34,717 nucleotides of DNA, from the NCBI RefSeq assembly GCF_003668875.1, contig NZ_RAWM01000094.1:1-34717 (forward strand), in the 5' to 3' direction. How positions within the stretch are numbered: the first letter of the stretch is position 1; every line of letters starts with the position of its first letter. The notes beneath the pieces were generated by a model. The model was not told the DNA's origin. It saw only the letters and a program-made list of their open reading frames with translations, and did no database searches. The translations under genes were made by a program, and so were the position numbers. This document shows, in pieces, positions 1-8,155 of this stretch. The stretch comes from Corallococcus interemptor (GTDB taxonomy: Bacteria > Myxococcota > Myxococcia > Myxococcales > Myxococcaceae).

Positions 1-160
1 GCCGGACGCGGAGGCTCCGCCGCCCGCCGCGACCACGGCCCGGGCGCCGGAGCCTCCGCGTCCGGCCGCCACTGAGCAGGCGAGCAGTGCCGGCGCGCCC
101 GTCCCCCGCGTGATGGGTGCTGGCGCGAAGAAGAAGGTCGTGGTGAAGAAGTCCCGTTAA
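1..160 (+). CDS. C-terminal end of an Ala/Pro-rich protein (partial)
   Basis: An open frame enters from the left edge (first full codon at 2) and ends at TAA 158-160, giving about 52 residues. The visible part is low complexity, rich in Pro, Ala and Glu, and finishes with a strongly basic tail (AKKKVVVKKSR). Such tails are typical of disordered, nucleic-acid- or membrane-binding ends of myxobacterial proteins, but no domain is visible and no function can be given. The codon bias (G/C at nearly every third position) supports real coding. It is followed after 60 bp by the ParB-domain gene on the same strand. Confidence 0.6.
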   Translation, partial: PDAEAPPPAATTARAPEPPRPAATEQASSAGAPVPRVMGAGAKKKVVVKKSR

Positions 161-171
161 AGCCCGCCCGC

Positions 172-194
172 CGCGCCGTCGTTCCGGCGGCGCG
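172..194 (+). terminator. GC-rich hairpin between genes
   Basis: A 10-bp stem (172-181 with 185-194, one G-U pair) closes a three-base loop just after the stop codon at 160. There is no T-run after it, so it is only a weak candidate for an intrinsic terminator or an mRNA-stabilising hairpin. Confidence 0.3.
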
Positions 195-220
195 CGGGTG
201 GAACAACCGGGGGTGCCACC

Positions 221-1573
221 ATGGACGCCGAGCACAGGGCCGAGGGACAGGAAGGGATGCCGGGCACACCTGGTGAGAATGCGACGCCGTCCCCGCAGGA
301 CGGCGCGACGGAAGCGTCCGCGCCGCGGCAGGGCGAGGGCGCGAGTGGAGACGTGACGCCGGAAGGTGCCCCCCGCGCTGAAGCTGAAGCGGGCGGGGCC
401 CGGACGGACGTGTCCGGAGAGGGCACGGAGACGCTCGCGGCCGCCGGTGCCGGGGACGCAGCGTCCCCGGGCGGGGCGGATGCGAGCACCGCCAGCGCGG
501 AGGGCATGGCGTCCCCGAGCAGCAGCGGGGGCGAGGCCGCCACGACCGGCGGAGAGTCCAGCGCGGCCCACGGTGACGACGCCGCGACCTCCAGCGGTTC
601 GGCTGGGGGCTCCGGCCTGGAAGGCACCGGCGCGGCGGGGCAGGGCGAGGGCACCGAAGCCTCCCCGTCCCCAGGCCGCTACGTGGAGCTGTCCTCGGGC
701 GAGAGCGTCCAGGACGCCTCCGGCACGGGCAGCGACGGCGGCGGCGAGGCGAAGGACGTGCTGGCGGAGCCGCGCTCCGGACCGGTGTCGGGCGCGGACG
801 ACGCGCTCCTGAGCGCCGGCATCTGGGACGTGGCGAGCCGGGCGAGCCAGGAGGACGCGGGCTCCACTGGCTCCGCGGACTCTGGAGACGGTTCGGAGCA
901 GGGCGCCAGCGAAGGCGCGGCGATTTCGGAAGGGGAGCCCCACGCGCAGGCCATCGAGCCGCGCGTGATGGGACAGGTGACGGCGATGGTGTTGCCGCTG
1001 GAGCGTTTGGAGGAGGACACCACCTTCCGCCTGCGGGACGAGGGCGACGTGTCCGAGCTGGCCACGGACCTGGCGCGGTTGGGCCAGCTGTTCCCGGTGG
1101 ACGTGCGCCCGCGCGGCGAGGACCGCTACCAGCTCATCTGCGGCTTCCGCCGCGTGGCGGCGCTGCGCTTCCTCAAGCGCGACCAGGTCCAGGTCCGCGT
1201 GCACGAGGAGCTGTCCGACGAGGACGCGCTCCTGTTGTCCCTGGCGGAGGCCATCCACGCCTCGCCGGTGGAGCACGACGTGCTGGAGGCCAAGCGCACG
1301 TCGCTGGAGGCCGAAGGCCGGCTGACGGCGCCGGTGCGCGACATGCTGGAGAAGGCGCTCGCCACCGAGGAGACGCTGGCCCCGGAGGGCGTCGAGGAGG
1401 AGATCGACGCGGACGAGCTGGCGGTGGACGTCGCGCAGCGCATGGGCGCCCTCAACCAGGACCTGTCGCTGCTGGCGGACGTGTTCGCGGCGCTGGACGA
1501 ATCGCGCAAGGCGGAGCTGCTCATGCAGCTGCGCTACTCGGCGCAGCTGGTGGCGTACCTGGAGGGTCTGTAG
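221..1573 (+). CDS. ParB N-terminal-like domain protein with long disordered N-terminus
   Basis: The protein has 450 residues. Residues 1 to about 245 are low complexity (Ala, Gly, Ser, Glu, Asp), clearly acidic and probably disordered. From about residue 250 there is a ParB/sulfiredoxin-type domain: a strand ending in a leucine-rich turn, then [15 protein letters not shown], a central YQLICGFRR, and the family box G308-F-R-R-V-A-A. The C-terminal 100 residues are helical and acidic ([10 protein letters not shown]) and show no ParB-type helix-turn-helix that I can recognise. The ATG at 221 follows a GGGGG run at about 9 nt. ParB-type domains bind CTP and partner with ParA in chromosome segregation, but many orphan relatives have other roles. 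No ParA or parS is visible here, so a segregation role is not shown. It sits 3 bp upstream of pyrE and is probably co-transcribed with it. Confidence 0.8.
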   Translation: MDAEHRAEGQEGMPGTPGENATPSPQDGATEASAPRQGEGASGDVTPEGAPRAEAEAGGARTDVSGEGTETLAAAGAGDAASPGGADASTASAEGMASPSSSGGEAATTGGESSAAHGDDAATSSGSAGGSGLEGTGAAGQGEGTEASPSPGRYVELSSGESVQDASGTGSDGGGEAKDVLAEPRSGPVSGADDALLSAGIWDVASRASQEDAGSTGSADSGDGSEQGASEGAAISEGEPHAQAIEPRVMGQVTAMVLPLERLEEDTTFRLRDEGDVSELATDLARLGQLFPVDVRPRGEDRYQLICGFRRVAALRFLKRDQVQVRVHEELSDEDALLLSLAEAIHASPVEHDVLEAKRTSLEAEGRLTAPVRDMLEKALATEETLAPEGVEEEIDADELAVDVAQRMGALNQDLSLLADVFAALDESRKAELLMQLRYSAQLVAYLEGL

Positions 1574-1576
1574 GCC

Positions 1577-2152
1577 ATGGCGGAAACGCTCGAACGTGAC
1601 CGCGCCCGGCTGCTGGAGGTGCTCACGCAGCGCTCCTTCGAGCGCCGGCGCGTGGTGCTCTCCTCCGGCAAGGAGTCGGACTTCTACATCGACTGCAAGC
1701 GCACCGCGCTGCTCGCCGAGGGCCACTACCTCATCGGCCGGCTGCTGCTGGAGGCCATCCGGCGGGACGCTCCGTCCGCGGTGGCCGCGGGCGGGCTGAC
1801 GCTGGGCGCGGATCCGCTCGCGTCGGCGGTGAGCCTCACCAGCTTCCTGGAGGGCGGCGGCCAGAAGCCCCTGCACGCGTTCATCGTGCGCAAGGAGCCC
1901 AAGGGCCACGGCACCGGCCAGTGGATTGAAGGTCTGTCCGCGCTGGGCCCCGGCGCCCCGGTGGCCATCGTGGAGGACGTCGTCACGACGGGCGCGTCCA
2001 CGATCAAGGCCATTGAGCGCGCGAAGCTGGAGGGCCTGACGGTGCTGGGTGCCTTCGCGCTGGTGGACCGGCTGGAGGGTGGACGCGAGGCCGTGGAGGC
2101 CGGCGGCCACCGCCTCACCACGCTGTTCACGCGCAAGGACTTCATCCCGTGA
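1577..2152 (+). CDS. pyrE: orotate phosphoribosyltransferase
   Basis: A 191-residue type I phosphoribosyltransferase that joins orotate and PRPP to give orotidine 5'-phosphate, the fifth step of de novo UMP synthesis, in the cytoplasm. The PRPP-binding signature VAIVEDVVTTGAS lies at residues 129-141, and the N-terminal half has the PyrE-like SGKESDFYIDCKRTAL segment (orotate side). The flexible-loop region is also present (IVRKEPKGHGTGQWIEG). The length is normal for bacterial PyrE. The gene begins 3 bp after the ParB-domain gene and its stop overlaps the start of the next lipoprotein gene in GTGA, so the three genes look like one transcript. The identification is firm. Confidence 0.95.
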   Translation: MAETLERDRARLLEVLTQRSFERRRVVLSSGKESDFYIDCKRTALLAEGHYLIGRLLLEAIRRDAPSAVAAGGLTLGADPLASAVSLTSFLEGGGQKPLHAFIVRKEPKGHGTGQWIEGLSALGPGAPVAIVEDVVTTGASTIKAIERAKLEGLTVLGAFALVDRLEGGREAVEAGGHRLTTLFTRKDFIP

Positions 2153-2778
2153 GAAGGCTGCTGGTGGCCGCGGTGCTGCTGGGCGTGCTGGGCGGTTGCT
2201 CCACCACGCCCCCCGTCGTCGGGGAGCCCGCGCCCACGCTGGATGATCCGAAGCAGGAGTCCGCGTACCTCTCGGTGTTGGACCGGTACTCGGACCGCAG
2301 GGAGATCTACGACGGCTTCGACACGCGCGTCTTCGCGGGGGCCACGTTCCAGACGCCCGCCTTCCGCGAGGCCCGCATCCACCGCCGCGCCATCTTCCAG
2401 GCGCTGCCCGCGGCGAAGGTGGAGCAGCTGCTGGCGGAGGAACAGGCGGACGCGGCGAAGTTCCACGAGTTCTTCCTGGCGGTGCACGTCAACGACTACC
2501 GTTACGACGACTTCGCCCACCGCAACAGCATCTGGCGCATCGCGCTGGTGACGCCCGCGGGTGAAATCACGCCCATGGAGATCCGCCGCCTGGGCCGGGC
2601 GGACCTCAACGTGCGCGCCTACTACCCCTACGCCAGCCTCTTCTGGGTGGGCTACCGGGTGCGCTTCCCCAAGGTCTTCACCGACGGCCAGCCCGTCATC
2701 CCCGAGGGCACCGAGCAGGTGATGCTCCGCGTCGCCTCGTCGCTGGGGAACGCGGAGCTGAAGGTCCACGCGCGCTGA
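2149..2778 (+). CDS. lipoprotein of unknown function
   Basis: A 209-residue protein that starts with GTG, overlapping the pyrE stop by 4 nt (GTGA), which fixes the start. A short signal peptide ends in the lipobox VLGGC, with C17 as the lipidated cysteine, so the mature protein should sit in the inner or outer membrane. The mature part is rich in Arg, Asp, Tyr and Phe (SDRREIYDGFDTRVFAGA; DYRYDDFAHRNSIWRI) and looks globular, with several beta segments. I do not recognise the family. Translational coupling to pyrE is probably a matter of transcript layout, not of shared pathway. Confidence 0.85.
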   Translation: MRRLLVAAVLLGVLGGCSTTPPVVGEPAPTLDDPKQESAYLSVLDRYSDRREIYDGFDTRVFAGATFQTPAFREARIHRRAIFQALPAAKVEQLLAEEQADAAKFHEFFLAVHVNDYRYDDFAHRNSIWRIALVTPAGEITPMEIRRLGRADLNVRAYYPYASLFWVGYRVRFPKVFTDGQPVIPEGTEQVMLRVASSLGNAELKVHAR

Positions 2779-2799
2779 GGACGCGGCGAGGGACGGCCC

Positions 2800-3402
2800 T
2801 CAGGTCTGCTGACCGTCCTTCAGCCACTTCGACGTGAGCGGCATGGTGGGGCCCGCCATCAGGCGGTCCAGCAGCGCGTCCGGGGAAGCGTTCACCGCGA
2901 AGGGCATGCCCTGCGTCTCCGGGACGAAGCCCGCCTCCACCATCTGCTTCGCCATCGCGAGCAGCGGCTGGAAGAAGCCGTCCACGTCCAGCAGGCCCAT
3001 GGGCTTGCGGTGCAGGCCCAGCTGCGCCCAGGTGACGATTTCAAAGAGCTCATCCAGCGTACCGAAGCCGCCGGGCAGGGCGACGAAGGCGTCCGAGCGC
3101 TCGGCCATCAGCGCCTTGCGCGCGTGCATGGAGTCCACCCGGTGCAGCTCCGTCAGGCGCGGGTGGGCCAGCTCCTTCGCGTCCATGAAGTGGGGCAGCA
3201 CGCCCACGGCCTTGCCGCCGTGGGCGATGACGGCGTCCGCCACCGCGCCCATCAACCCCACGCTGGCGCCGCCGTAGACGAGCGTCAGCCCGCGCTTCGC
3301 CATCGCGGCGCCCATCCTGGCGGCGGCCTCGCGGTACTCGGCGCGCACGCCGGAGCGCGAGCCACAGAAGACGCAGACGCTGCGCACGGTGTTCTCAGCC
3401 AT
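2800..3402 (-). CDS. LOG-family protein (TIGR00730-type Rossmann fold)
   Basis: A 200-residue protein starting at the ATG read from 3402. The frame stays open further upstream, but that part is only antisense to the rhomboid gene. It carries both family signatures: GGASVGLMGAVADA (residues 44-57) and PGGFGTLDE (110-118), with the conserved MxxRKxxM helix at 92-99. LOG proteins of this kind cleave ribose 5'-phosphate from cytokinin- or AMP-like nucleotides; many bacterial members were once called lysine decarboxylases by mistake. The gene is last in a - strand set after nadB and the rhomboid gene (2-bp gap). With nadB upstream, a link to nucleotide or NAD salvage is possible, but that is inference. 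Confidence 0.9.
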   Translation of the reverse strand: MAENTVRSVCVFCGSRSGVRAEYREAAARMGAAMAKRGLTLVYGGASVGLMGAVADAVIAHGGKAVGVLPHFMDAKELAHPRLTELHRVDSMHARKALMAERSDAFVALPGGFGTLDELFEIVTWAQLGLHRKPMGLLDVDGFFQPLLAMAKQMVEAGFVPETQGMPFAVNASPDALLDRLMAGPTMPLTSKWLKDGQQT

Positions 3403-3404
3403 GG

Positions 3405-4166
3405 TCAGAAGTATCCATGCCGCTGGGGATTGGCGGCCACCACGGCCAGCGCCGCGGCGATGAAGAGCAGGACGGGGATGGCGCGCGAGTAGAACTTCGT
3501 GCCCTGCCGCAGCGCCAGGCCACACGGCAGGCCGAAGAGGAAGCCGCCCAGGTGCCCGGCCCAGCTCACGCCCGGCAGCAGGCTGATGACCGCCACCTGC
3601 ACGAGCCAGAACATGTGCTCCCGGCGGCCCTGCTGGGTGAGGATGGGCAGCATCGCGCCGCCCCAGCCCAGAATCATTCCGGACGCGCCCACCGTCACGG
3701 TGTTGAAGTTGAAGAGGAGCGCGAAGGCCGAACCGCCCAGCGCAGTGACGAGCGACAGCGCCAGGAACCGCCAGCTGCCGATGCCGCGCTCCAGCGACGC
3801 GCCCAGCGAATAGACGGCGGACATGTTGAAGAGCAGGTGCAGCGGGCCGCCGTGCTCGAACACCATGCCCAACAGGCGCCAGTACTCGCCGTCCCGGACC
3901 CACGGGCCATAGAGCGCCAGCGGCCCAACGACGCCGTAGCGCCCGCCCTCGGGCGTCACCAGGTTCCGGCCCAGCGAGTCGCTCAGGAAGAACATCACCA
4001 CCGCGCCCGCGATGATGGCGAAGCTGACGTAGGGCGTGGGCAGCTTGGGCCTGGGCTGCTGGGGGCCCGGAGGCGGTCCGCCCCCGTCCTGCCCACGGGG
4101 GCCCTGTTCGTCTCCCAGCCCGGAGGGGCCGGGGAGGTCATCCATCATGCCGCGAGGACGGGACAT
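3405..4166 (-). CDS. rhomboid-family intramembrane serine protease
   Basis: A 253-residue integral membrane protein. After a Pro/Gly/Gln-rich cytoplasmic leader (residues 1-42) come about six hydrophobic segments. The catalytic serine lies in GASG (S162) and the partner histidine in SWAGHLGG (H205). The family HLLFN segment (H110 to N114), which helps form the oxyanion hole, is also present. So the Ser-His dyad is intact and the protein should be an active protease that cuts transmembrane helices inside the inner membrane. Its substrate is unknown. It lies between nadB (6 bp upstream) and the LOG gene (2 bp downstream) on the same strand, so it is almost certainly in the same operon. Confidence 0.93.
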   Translation of the reverse strand: MSRPRGMMDDLPGPSGLGDEQGPRGQDGGGPPPGPQQPRPKLPTPYVSFAIIAGAVVMFFLSDSLGRNLVTPEGGRYGVVGPLALYGPWVRDGEYWRLLGMVFEHGGPLHLLFNMSAVYSLGASLERGIGSWRFLALSLVTALGGSAFALLFNFNTVTVGASGMILGWGGAMLPILTQQGRREHMFWLVQVAVISLLPGVSWAGHLGGFLFGLPCGLALRQGTKFYSRAIPVLLFIAAALAVVAANPQRHGYF

Positions 4167-4172
4167 GGGTGC

Positions 4173-5759
4173 TCACAGCTCCCGGGAGAGGAGGGTGTCG
4201 CGCGTGCCCTGGTGCTCGTCCGTATGCGGGTAGTCCAGGGTGTAGTGCAGGCCCCGGCTCTCCTTGCGGCGGCTCGCGCAGTCCACGATGAGGTGCGCCA
4301 CCTCCGCGATGTTGCGCAGCTCAATCACGTCGCGGGTGACCTTGAAGCGCCAGTAGTAGTCGCGGATCTCCTCGCGCAACAGCTCCAGCCGCCGCCGCGC
4401 GCGCATCAGCCGCTTGTCCGTGCGGACGATGCCCACGTAGTTCCACATCAGCCGGCGGATCTCATCCCAGTTGTGGGTGACGACCACGCTCTCGTCGGAG
4501 TCCACCGCGCTGCCGGAGTCCCAGGCCGGCGGGTCCTCCTTCGGCAGCGTCAGCGACGCCAGCTCCTCCGACGCCACCTGCACCGCGCGGTGGCCGAAGA
4601 CCAGGCCCTCCAGGAGCGAGTTGGACGCGAGCCGGTTCGCGCCGTGCAGGCCCGTGCAGGACACCTCACCGATGGCGTACAGGCCCGGGATGTTGGTGCG
4701 CCCGTGCAGGTCCGTCACCACGCCGCCGCACTGGTAGTGGGCCGCGGGCACGACGGGGATGGGCTGCACCGCCATGTCGATGTTGAAGGCCTTGCAGGTG
4801 GCGTAGATGTTGGGGAAGCGCTCCGTGAGGTACGCGCGGCCCAGGTGCGTCATGTCCAGGTAGACGCAGTCGTTGCCCGTGCGCTTGAGCTCCGCGTCGA
4901 TGGCGCGCGCCACCACGTCGCGCGGGGCCAGGTCCCGCATGGGGTGGTAGCGGTCCATGAACGTCTGGCCGCCCTTGAGCCGCAGCTTGCCGCCCTCGCC
5001 GCGCAGGGCCTCGCTGATGAGGAAGCTCTTGGCCTCCGGGTGGAAGAGGCACGTGGGGTGGAACTGGTAGAACTCCATGTTCGCCACGCGCGCGCCCGCG
5101 CGGTACGCCATGGCCACGCCGTCGCCCGTCGCGACGTCCGGGTTGGACGTGTAGAGGTACACCTTGCCCGCGCCGCCAGTGGCCAGCACCGTCACCTTGG
5201 AGAGGAACCGCTCGATGGAGCCGTCCTCCATCAGCGCGTACGTGCCCAGGCACCGGCTGCCGGCCGGAGTGTGGGGACGGCGGTCCAGGATGAGGTCGAT
5301 GGCGGCCGTGTTCTGGAAGAAGGTGATGTTGGGCTGCGCGTCGCACGCGGCCAGGAGCGCGCGCTGCACCTCGCGGCCCGTGATGTCGCCCGCGTGGATG
5401 ATGCGCCGGGCGGAGTGGCCGCCCTCGCGCGTGAGGTCGAACTCGCCGGCGCGCTGATCGAACGCCGCGCCCAGCGCCACCAGCTCCTTGAGGCGCGCGG
5501 GCCCCTCGCGCACCGTCACCTCCACCGCGTCGCGGTGGCACAGGCCCGCGCCCGCCACCAGCGTGTCGTCGATGTGCGCGTCGAAGGTGTCCGTGGGGGA
5601 CAGGACGCCCGCGATACCCCCCTGCGCGTAGGCGGTGTTGCCCTCGCCGCGCTCGCGCTTGGTGAGCACGGCGACCGTGCCGTGCTGGGCCGCCTGCAGG
5701 GCGAACGACAGGCCTGCCACGCCGCCGCCCATGACCAGGAAATCAAACCGATGGGGCAT
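4173..5759 (-). CDS. nadB: L-aspartate oxidase
   Basis: A 528-residue FAD flavoprotein that oxidises L-aspartate to iminoaspartate, the first step of de novo NAD synthesis in the cytoplasm. The FAD-binding GGGVAG is at residues 11-16. Family signatures follow: NTAYAQGGIAG; HSARRIIHAGDITGREV; FHPTCLF; SEALRGEGG; HYQCGGVVTDLHGRT; and the C-terminal GANRLASNSLLEGLVFG. These separate NadB from succinate dehydrogenase A, which lacks the short NadB-type arrangement. The length is typical. The gene heads a three-gene - strand operon and is divergent from a lytic transglycosylase gene; nadA and nadC are not in the window. Confidence 0.96.
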   Translation of the reverse strand: MPHRFDFLVMGGGVAGLSFALQAAQHGTVAVLTKRERGEGNTAYAQGGIAGVLSPTDTFDAHIDDTLVAGAGLCHRDAVEVTVREGPARLKELVALGAAFDQRAGEFDLTREGGHSARRIIHAGDITGREVQRALLAACDAQPNITFFQNTAAIDLILDRRPHTPAGSRCLGTYALMEDGSIERFLSKVTVLATGGAGKVYLYTSNPDVATGDGVAMAYRAGARVANMEFYQFHPTCLFHPEAKSFLISEALRGEGGKLRLKGGQTFMDRYHPMRDLAPRDVVARAIDAELKRTGNDCVYLDMTHLGRAYLTERFPNIYATCKAFNIDMAVQPIPVVPAAHYQCGGVVTDLHGRTNIPGLYAIGEVSCTGLHGANRLASNSLLEGLVFGHRAVQVASEELASLTLPKEDPPAWDSGSAVDSDESVVVTHNWDEIRRLMWNYVGIVRTDKRLMRARRRLELLREEIRDYYWRFKVTRDVIELRNIAEVAHLIVDCASRRKESRGLHYTLDYPHTDEHQGTRDTLLSREL

Positions 5760-5767
5760 GGCGGACA

Positions 5768-5796
5768 GCCTTAACGGCGGTAAGTGCTGGAAACAA
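5768..5796 (-). promoter_or_regulatory. candidate promoter of the nadB operon
   Basis: Read on the - strand: TTGTTT (5796-5791), a 17-bp spacer, then TAAGGC (5773-5768). The -10 box ends only 8 nt before the nadB ATG, so a transcript from it would start 1-2 nt before the start codon (leaderless). The TAAGG could instead serve as a distant ribosome binding site. Confidence 0.45.
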
Positions 5797-5805
5797 GGCG
5801 TTTTC

Positions 5806-5834
5806 TTGAGGACTTTCCGGGTGTTGTCTAAGGT
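5806..5834 (+). promoter_or_regulatory. candidate promoter of the lytic transglycosylase gene
   Basis: TTGAGG (5806-5811), a 17-bp spacer, then TAAGGT (5829-5834). The spacing is ideal, and the -10 resembles the TAAGG-type box known from the M. xanthus vegA promoter. Transcription would begin near 5841, about 8 nt before the ATG at 5849. Confidence 0.55.
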
Positions 5835-5848
5835 TTCGCACCGCCGCC

Positions 5849-6538
5849 ATGCGTGCCCTGACCGCCCTCGTCGTCCTGCTGACCGCCGCCCTCCCGGCGC
5901 ATGCCTCCGACGGCATCTACAGCTACGTGGAGAAGGACGGCACCATCGTCTACACGAACGTGCCCCCCGGCGGCGCGCGCAAGGCTCGCAAGCTGTCCGG
6001 GACCTTCACGCCGGCGCCGGCCAAGTCCGCGCCCGTGCGGGGCCGCTCGAAGACGCCCACGGAGCTGGATCCGCACATCACCAACGCGGCGCTGCGCTAC
6101 CGCATCCCGCCGGCGCTGGTGCGCGCCATCATGCACACGGAGAGCAACTTCAACCCGAACGCGCTCAGCCACAAGGGCGCCAGCGGGCTGATGCAGCTCA
6201 TGCCGGGCACCGCGTCGGACATGTATGTGAAGGACATCTTCGACTCGAAGGACAACATCGAGGGTGGCGTGCGCTACCTGCGCGTGCTGGCCAACATGTT
6301 CGACGGCGACATGGTGAAGATGGTCGCCGCGTACAACGCCGGCCCGGACGCGGTGAAGAAGTACGGAGGCCAGGTGCCGCCGTACGCCGAGACGCAGGAA
6401 TACGTGCGCAAGGTCCTCCAGCTCTACTACCACTACAAGGAGCGCGAGCGGCTCGCCCAGGCCGAGGCCAGCAGCCGTGAGCCCACATCCGAGAATGACG
6501 ACGCGCACGAAGGGGACGAAGTCGCCGGGCCCCGCTGA
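5849..6538 (+). CDS. secreted lytic transglycosylase (SLT domain)
   Basis: A 229-residue protein with a cleavable signal peptide (residues 1-19, ending AHA-S). Next comes a short DUF4124-like segment, IYSYVEKDGTIVYTNVP (23-39), often found in front of cell-wall enzymes. Residues 75-205 form an SLT lysozyme-like domain: the catalytic glutamate is E98 in HTESNF, followed by GLMQLMPGT (113-121) and the AYNAG motif. It should cut the glycan strands of peptidoglycan in the periplasm, leaving 1,6-anhydro ends. The C-terminal tail is charged and disordered, and its codons overlap the start of the next gene. Substrate class is sure; the cellular role is not. Confidence 0.93.
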   Translation: MRALTALVVLLTAALPAHASDGIYSYVEKDGTIVYTNVPPGGARKARKLSGTFTPAPAKSAPVRGRSKTPTELDPHITNAALRYRIPPALVRAIMHTESNFNPNALSHKGASGLMQLMPGTASDMYVKDIFDSKDNIEGGVRYLRVLANMFDGDMVKMVAAYNAGPDAVKKYGGQVPPYAETQEYVRKVLQLYYHYKERERLAQAEASSREPTSENDDAHEGDEVAGPR

Positions 6539-8144
6539 CGAGGAGTTCCTGCAGCAGCTCCAGCGCGGAAGCGAACTGCTGGGCGCCGGCAAGGTCACCG
6601 AAGCGAAGGACTTCCTGGAGCGTGCGCACGCGCTCCAGCCGCGCCACGAGAAGGCCCAGAACCTCCTGGGCCTGACGTATTTCAAGCTGGGCCTCTTCGA
6701 CCGCGCCGCGGACCTGTACGAGATGCTCGTGCGGGACAACCCGGTGGACCCGACGCTGCGCGTGAACCTGGGGCTCGTCTACCTGAAGACGAACGCGCTC
6801 CAGCGCGCCGCGCGAGAGTTCGAGACGGCCACCGACCTGGCCCCGGACCACAAGAAGGCCCACAACTACCTGGGCCTGACCTTCGCCCAGATGGGCGAGT
6901 ACGGCCGCGCGCGCGAGCACTTCCTGCTGTCCGGCAGCGACGCCATGGCGGAGAAGATGTCGCGCGCCATCGCCGGTGAGGGCTACAGCCGTCCGCCCGC
7001 GCCCCCCACGGTCCGTCCGCGCGAGGAGGCGCAGGAAGAGGAGCAGGAGGCGCGCGCCACGCCGCCCGCGCCCGCGTCGTCCTCGGGAGAGAGCGACTGG
7101 GGCGCCCAGTTCGGCCTGGATGAAGCCCCCCCGAGCCCCCGCGCGGGCACGCCAGCCCAGGCGGCCGCGAAGCCTCCGGACGACGACCTGCTTTTCGCCG
7201 AGGACGAGGGGCCACCTGGCGCGAGTGCGTACCAGGACGAGGACGCGGAGCTCGCCGCGACCACGGACGCGGACACCTCCGGGGCCGACGTCGAGGTCGC
7301 CGACGAGCTGCCCCCCACGCCGGTTTCGGAGGAGATTGAGGTCTCCGAGGAGCCGCCCGTCCTCGCGTCCCAACTGGAGTCCGGGCCCGGCGCCGCCTTC
7401 GATGAGACCTTCGCCGCGCTGGCCACGAGTGAGCCGGCCGCCGCCGCCGAGCCGGCTCGGGCGCCCCGGCCCTCCACGCCGGACGCCGGACCGGGCGTGA
7501 ACCCGCCCGTGCTCACCGAGTGGGTGCCCACGCTGGCGCTGCCCAATGCAACGCCGGGCCAGTCCTTCACGCAGGGCCCGGCGGGCCTGACGGTCGCGGT
7601 GGACGGAGAGCTGCTCACGCGCCTGGAGGGGCTGTCCGCCGTGCGCGGGCAGGTCACCTTCGAGCCGGAGATGAAGCGCTTCCGGGGCCGGGCCACGGAC
7701 AAGCCCTTTGGCGAGGGCGACGGGGCCATGGTGCGCGCCCGGGGGCAGGGCACGCTGCACCTGGAGCCCGTGTCCGGGCGTCAGTGGGTGGCGGTGTCGC
7801 TGGACGACGAGTCCGTCTACCTGCGCGACCCGTGCGTCTTCGCCTTCGAGGAGCCCGTCGTCTTCGAGAACGGCCGCGTGCCGTCGGACCTGGCCCAGGA
7901 CCTGGACCTGGTGCACCTGCGCGGGCAGGGGCGGGTGCTGCTCAGCCTGACGGGGCCGCTGCGCTCGGTGCCGGTGGCCATGGACCAGCCGGTGTCGGTG
8001 CCGCTGACGCACCTGGTGGGCTGGGTGGGCAACCTCACCCCCCGCGTGGTGCCGCTGGTGACGTCCGCTGGCGGGGCGACACTGAAGGCCGCGGTGGAGC
8101 TGGGCGGTGAAGGATTTGCCCTCATCGCACCCGGGGTCCGGTAG
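6477..8144 (+). CDS. TPR protein with C-terminal AIM24-type domain
   Basis: A 555-residue protein from GTG 6477 (GAGG 9 nt upstream). An ATG at 6495 would give 549 residues and has a weaker ribosome binding site. Either start lies inside the 3' end of the transglycosylase gene, so translation is probably coupled. Residues 24-160 hold about four tetratricopeptide repeats (LLGLTYFKLGLFDRAADLY; LGLVYLKTNALQRAAREFE), a protein-binding scaffold. A long acidic, Pro/Ala-rich linker follows (about 170-350). Residues about 365-545 are a beta-rich domain of the AIM24 type (LEGLSAVRGQVTFEPEMK; GQGTLHLEP; LVGWVGNLTPRVVP). There is no signal peptide, so it is likely cytoplasmic. The role of AIM24 domains in bacteria is unknown to me. 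Confidence 0.85.
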   Translation: MSPHPRMTTRTKGTKSPGPADEEFLQQLQRGSELLGAGKVTEAKDFLERAHALQPRHEKAQNLLGLTYFKLGLFDRAADLYEMLVRDNPVDPTLRVNLGLVYLKTNALQRAAREFETATDLAPDHKKAHNYLGLTFAQMGEYGRAREHFLLSGSDAMAEKMSRAIAGEGYSRPPAPPTVRPREEAQEEEQEARATPPAPASSSGESDWGAQFGLDEAPPSPRAGTPAQAAAKPPDDDLLFAEDEGPPGASAYQDEDAELAATTDADTSGADVEVADELPPTPVSEEIEVSEEPPVLASQLESGPGAAFDETFAALATSEPAAAAEPARAPRPSTPDAGPGVNPPVLTEWVPTLALPNATPGQSFTQGPAGLTVAVDGELLTRLEGLSAVRGQVTFEPEMKRFRGRATDKPFGEGDGAMVRARGQGTLHLEPVSGRQWVAVSLDDESVYLRDPCVFAFEEPVVFENGRVPSDLAQDLDLVHLRGQGRVLLSLTGPLRSVPVAMDQPVSVPLTHLVGWVGNLTPRVVPLVTSAGGATLKAAVELGGEGFALIAPGVR

Positions 8145-8155
8145 AACGCGCGCCC

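Noticed and set aside
3403-3903. N-terminal extension of the LOG protein
   Set aside because: The frame is open, but the stretch is the rhomboid gene read out of frame on the same strand; the family fold starts at the ATG read from 3402.
3417-5774. A 785-codon open frame on the + strand
   Set aside because: Antisense to the rhomboid and nadB genes, which have full catalytic motifs; the product has the same low-complexity shadow composition.
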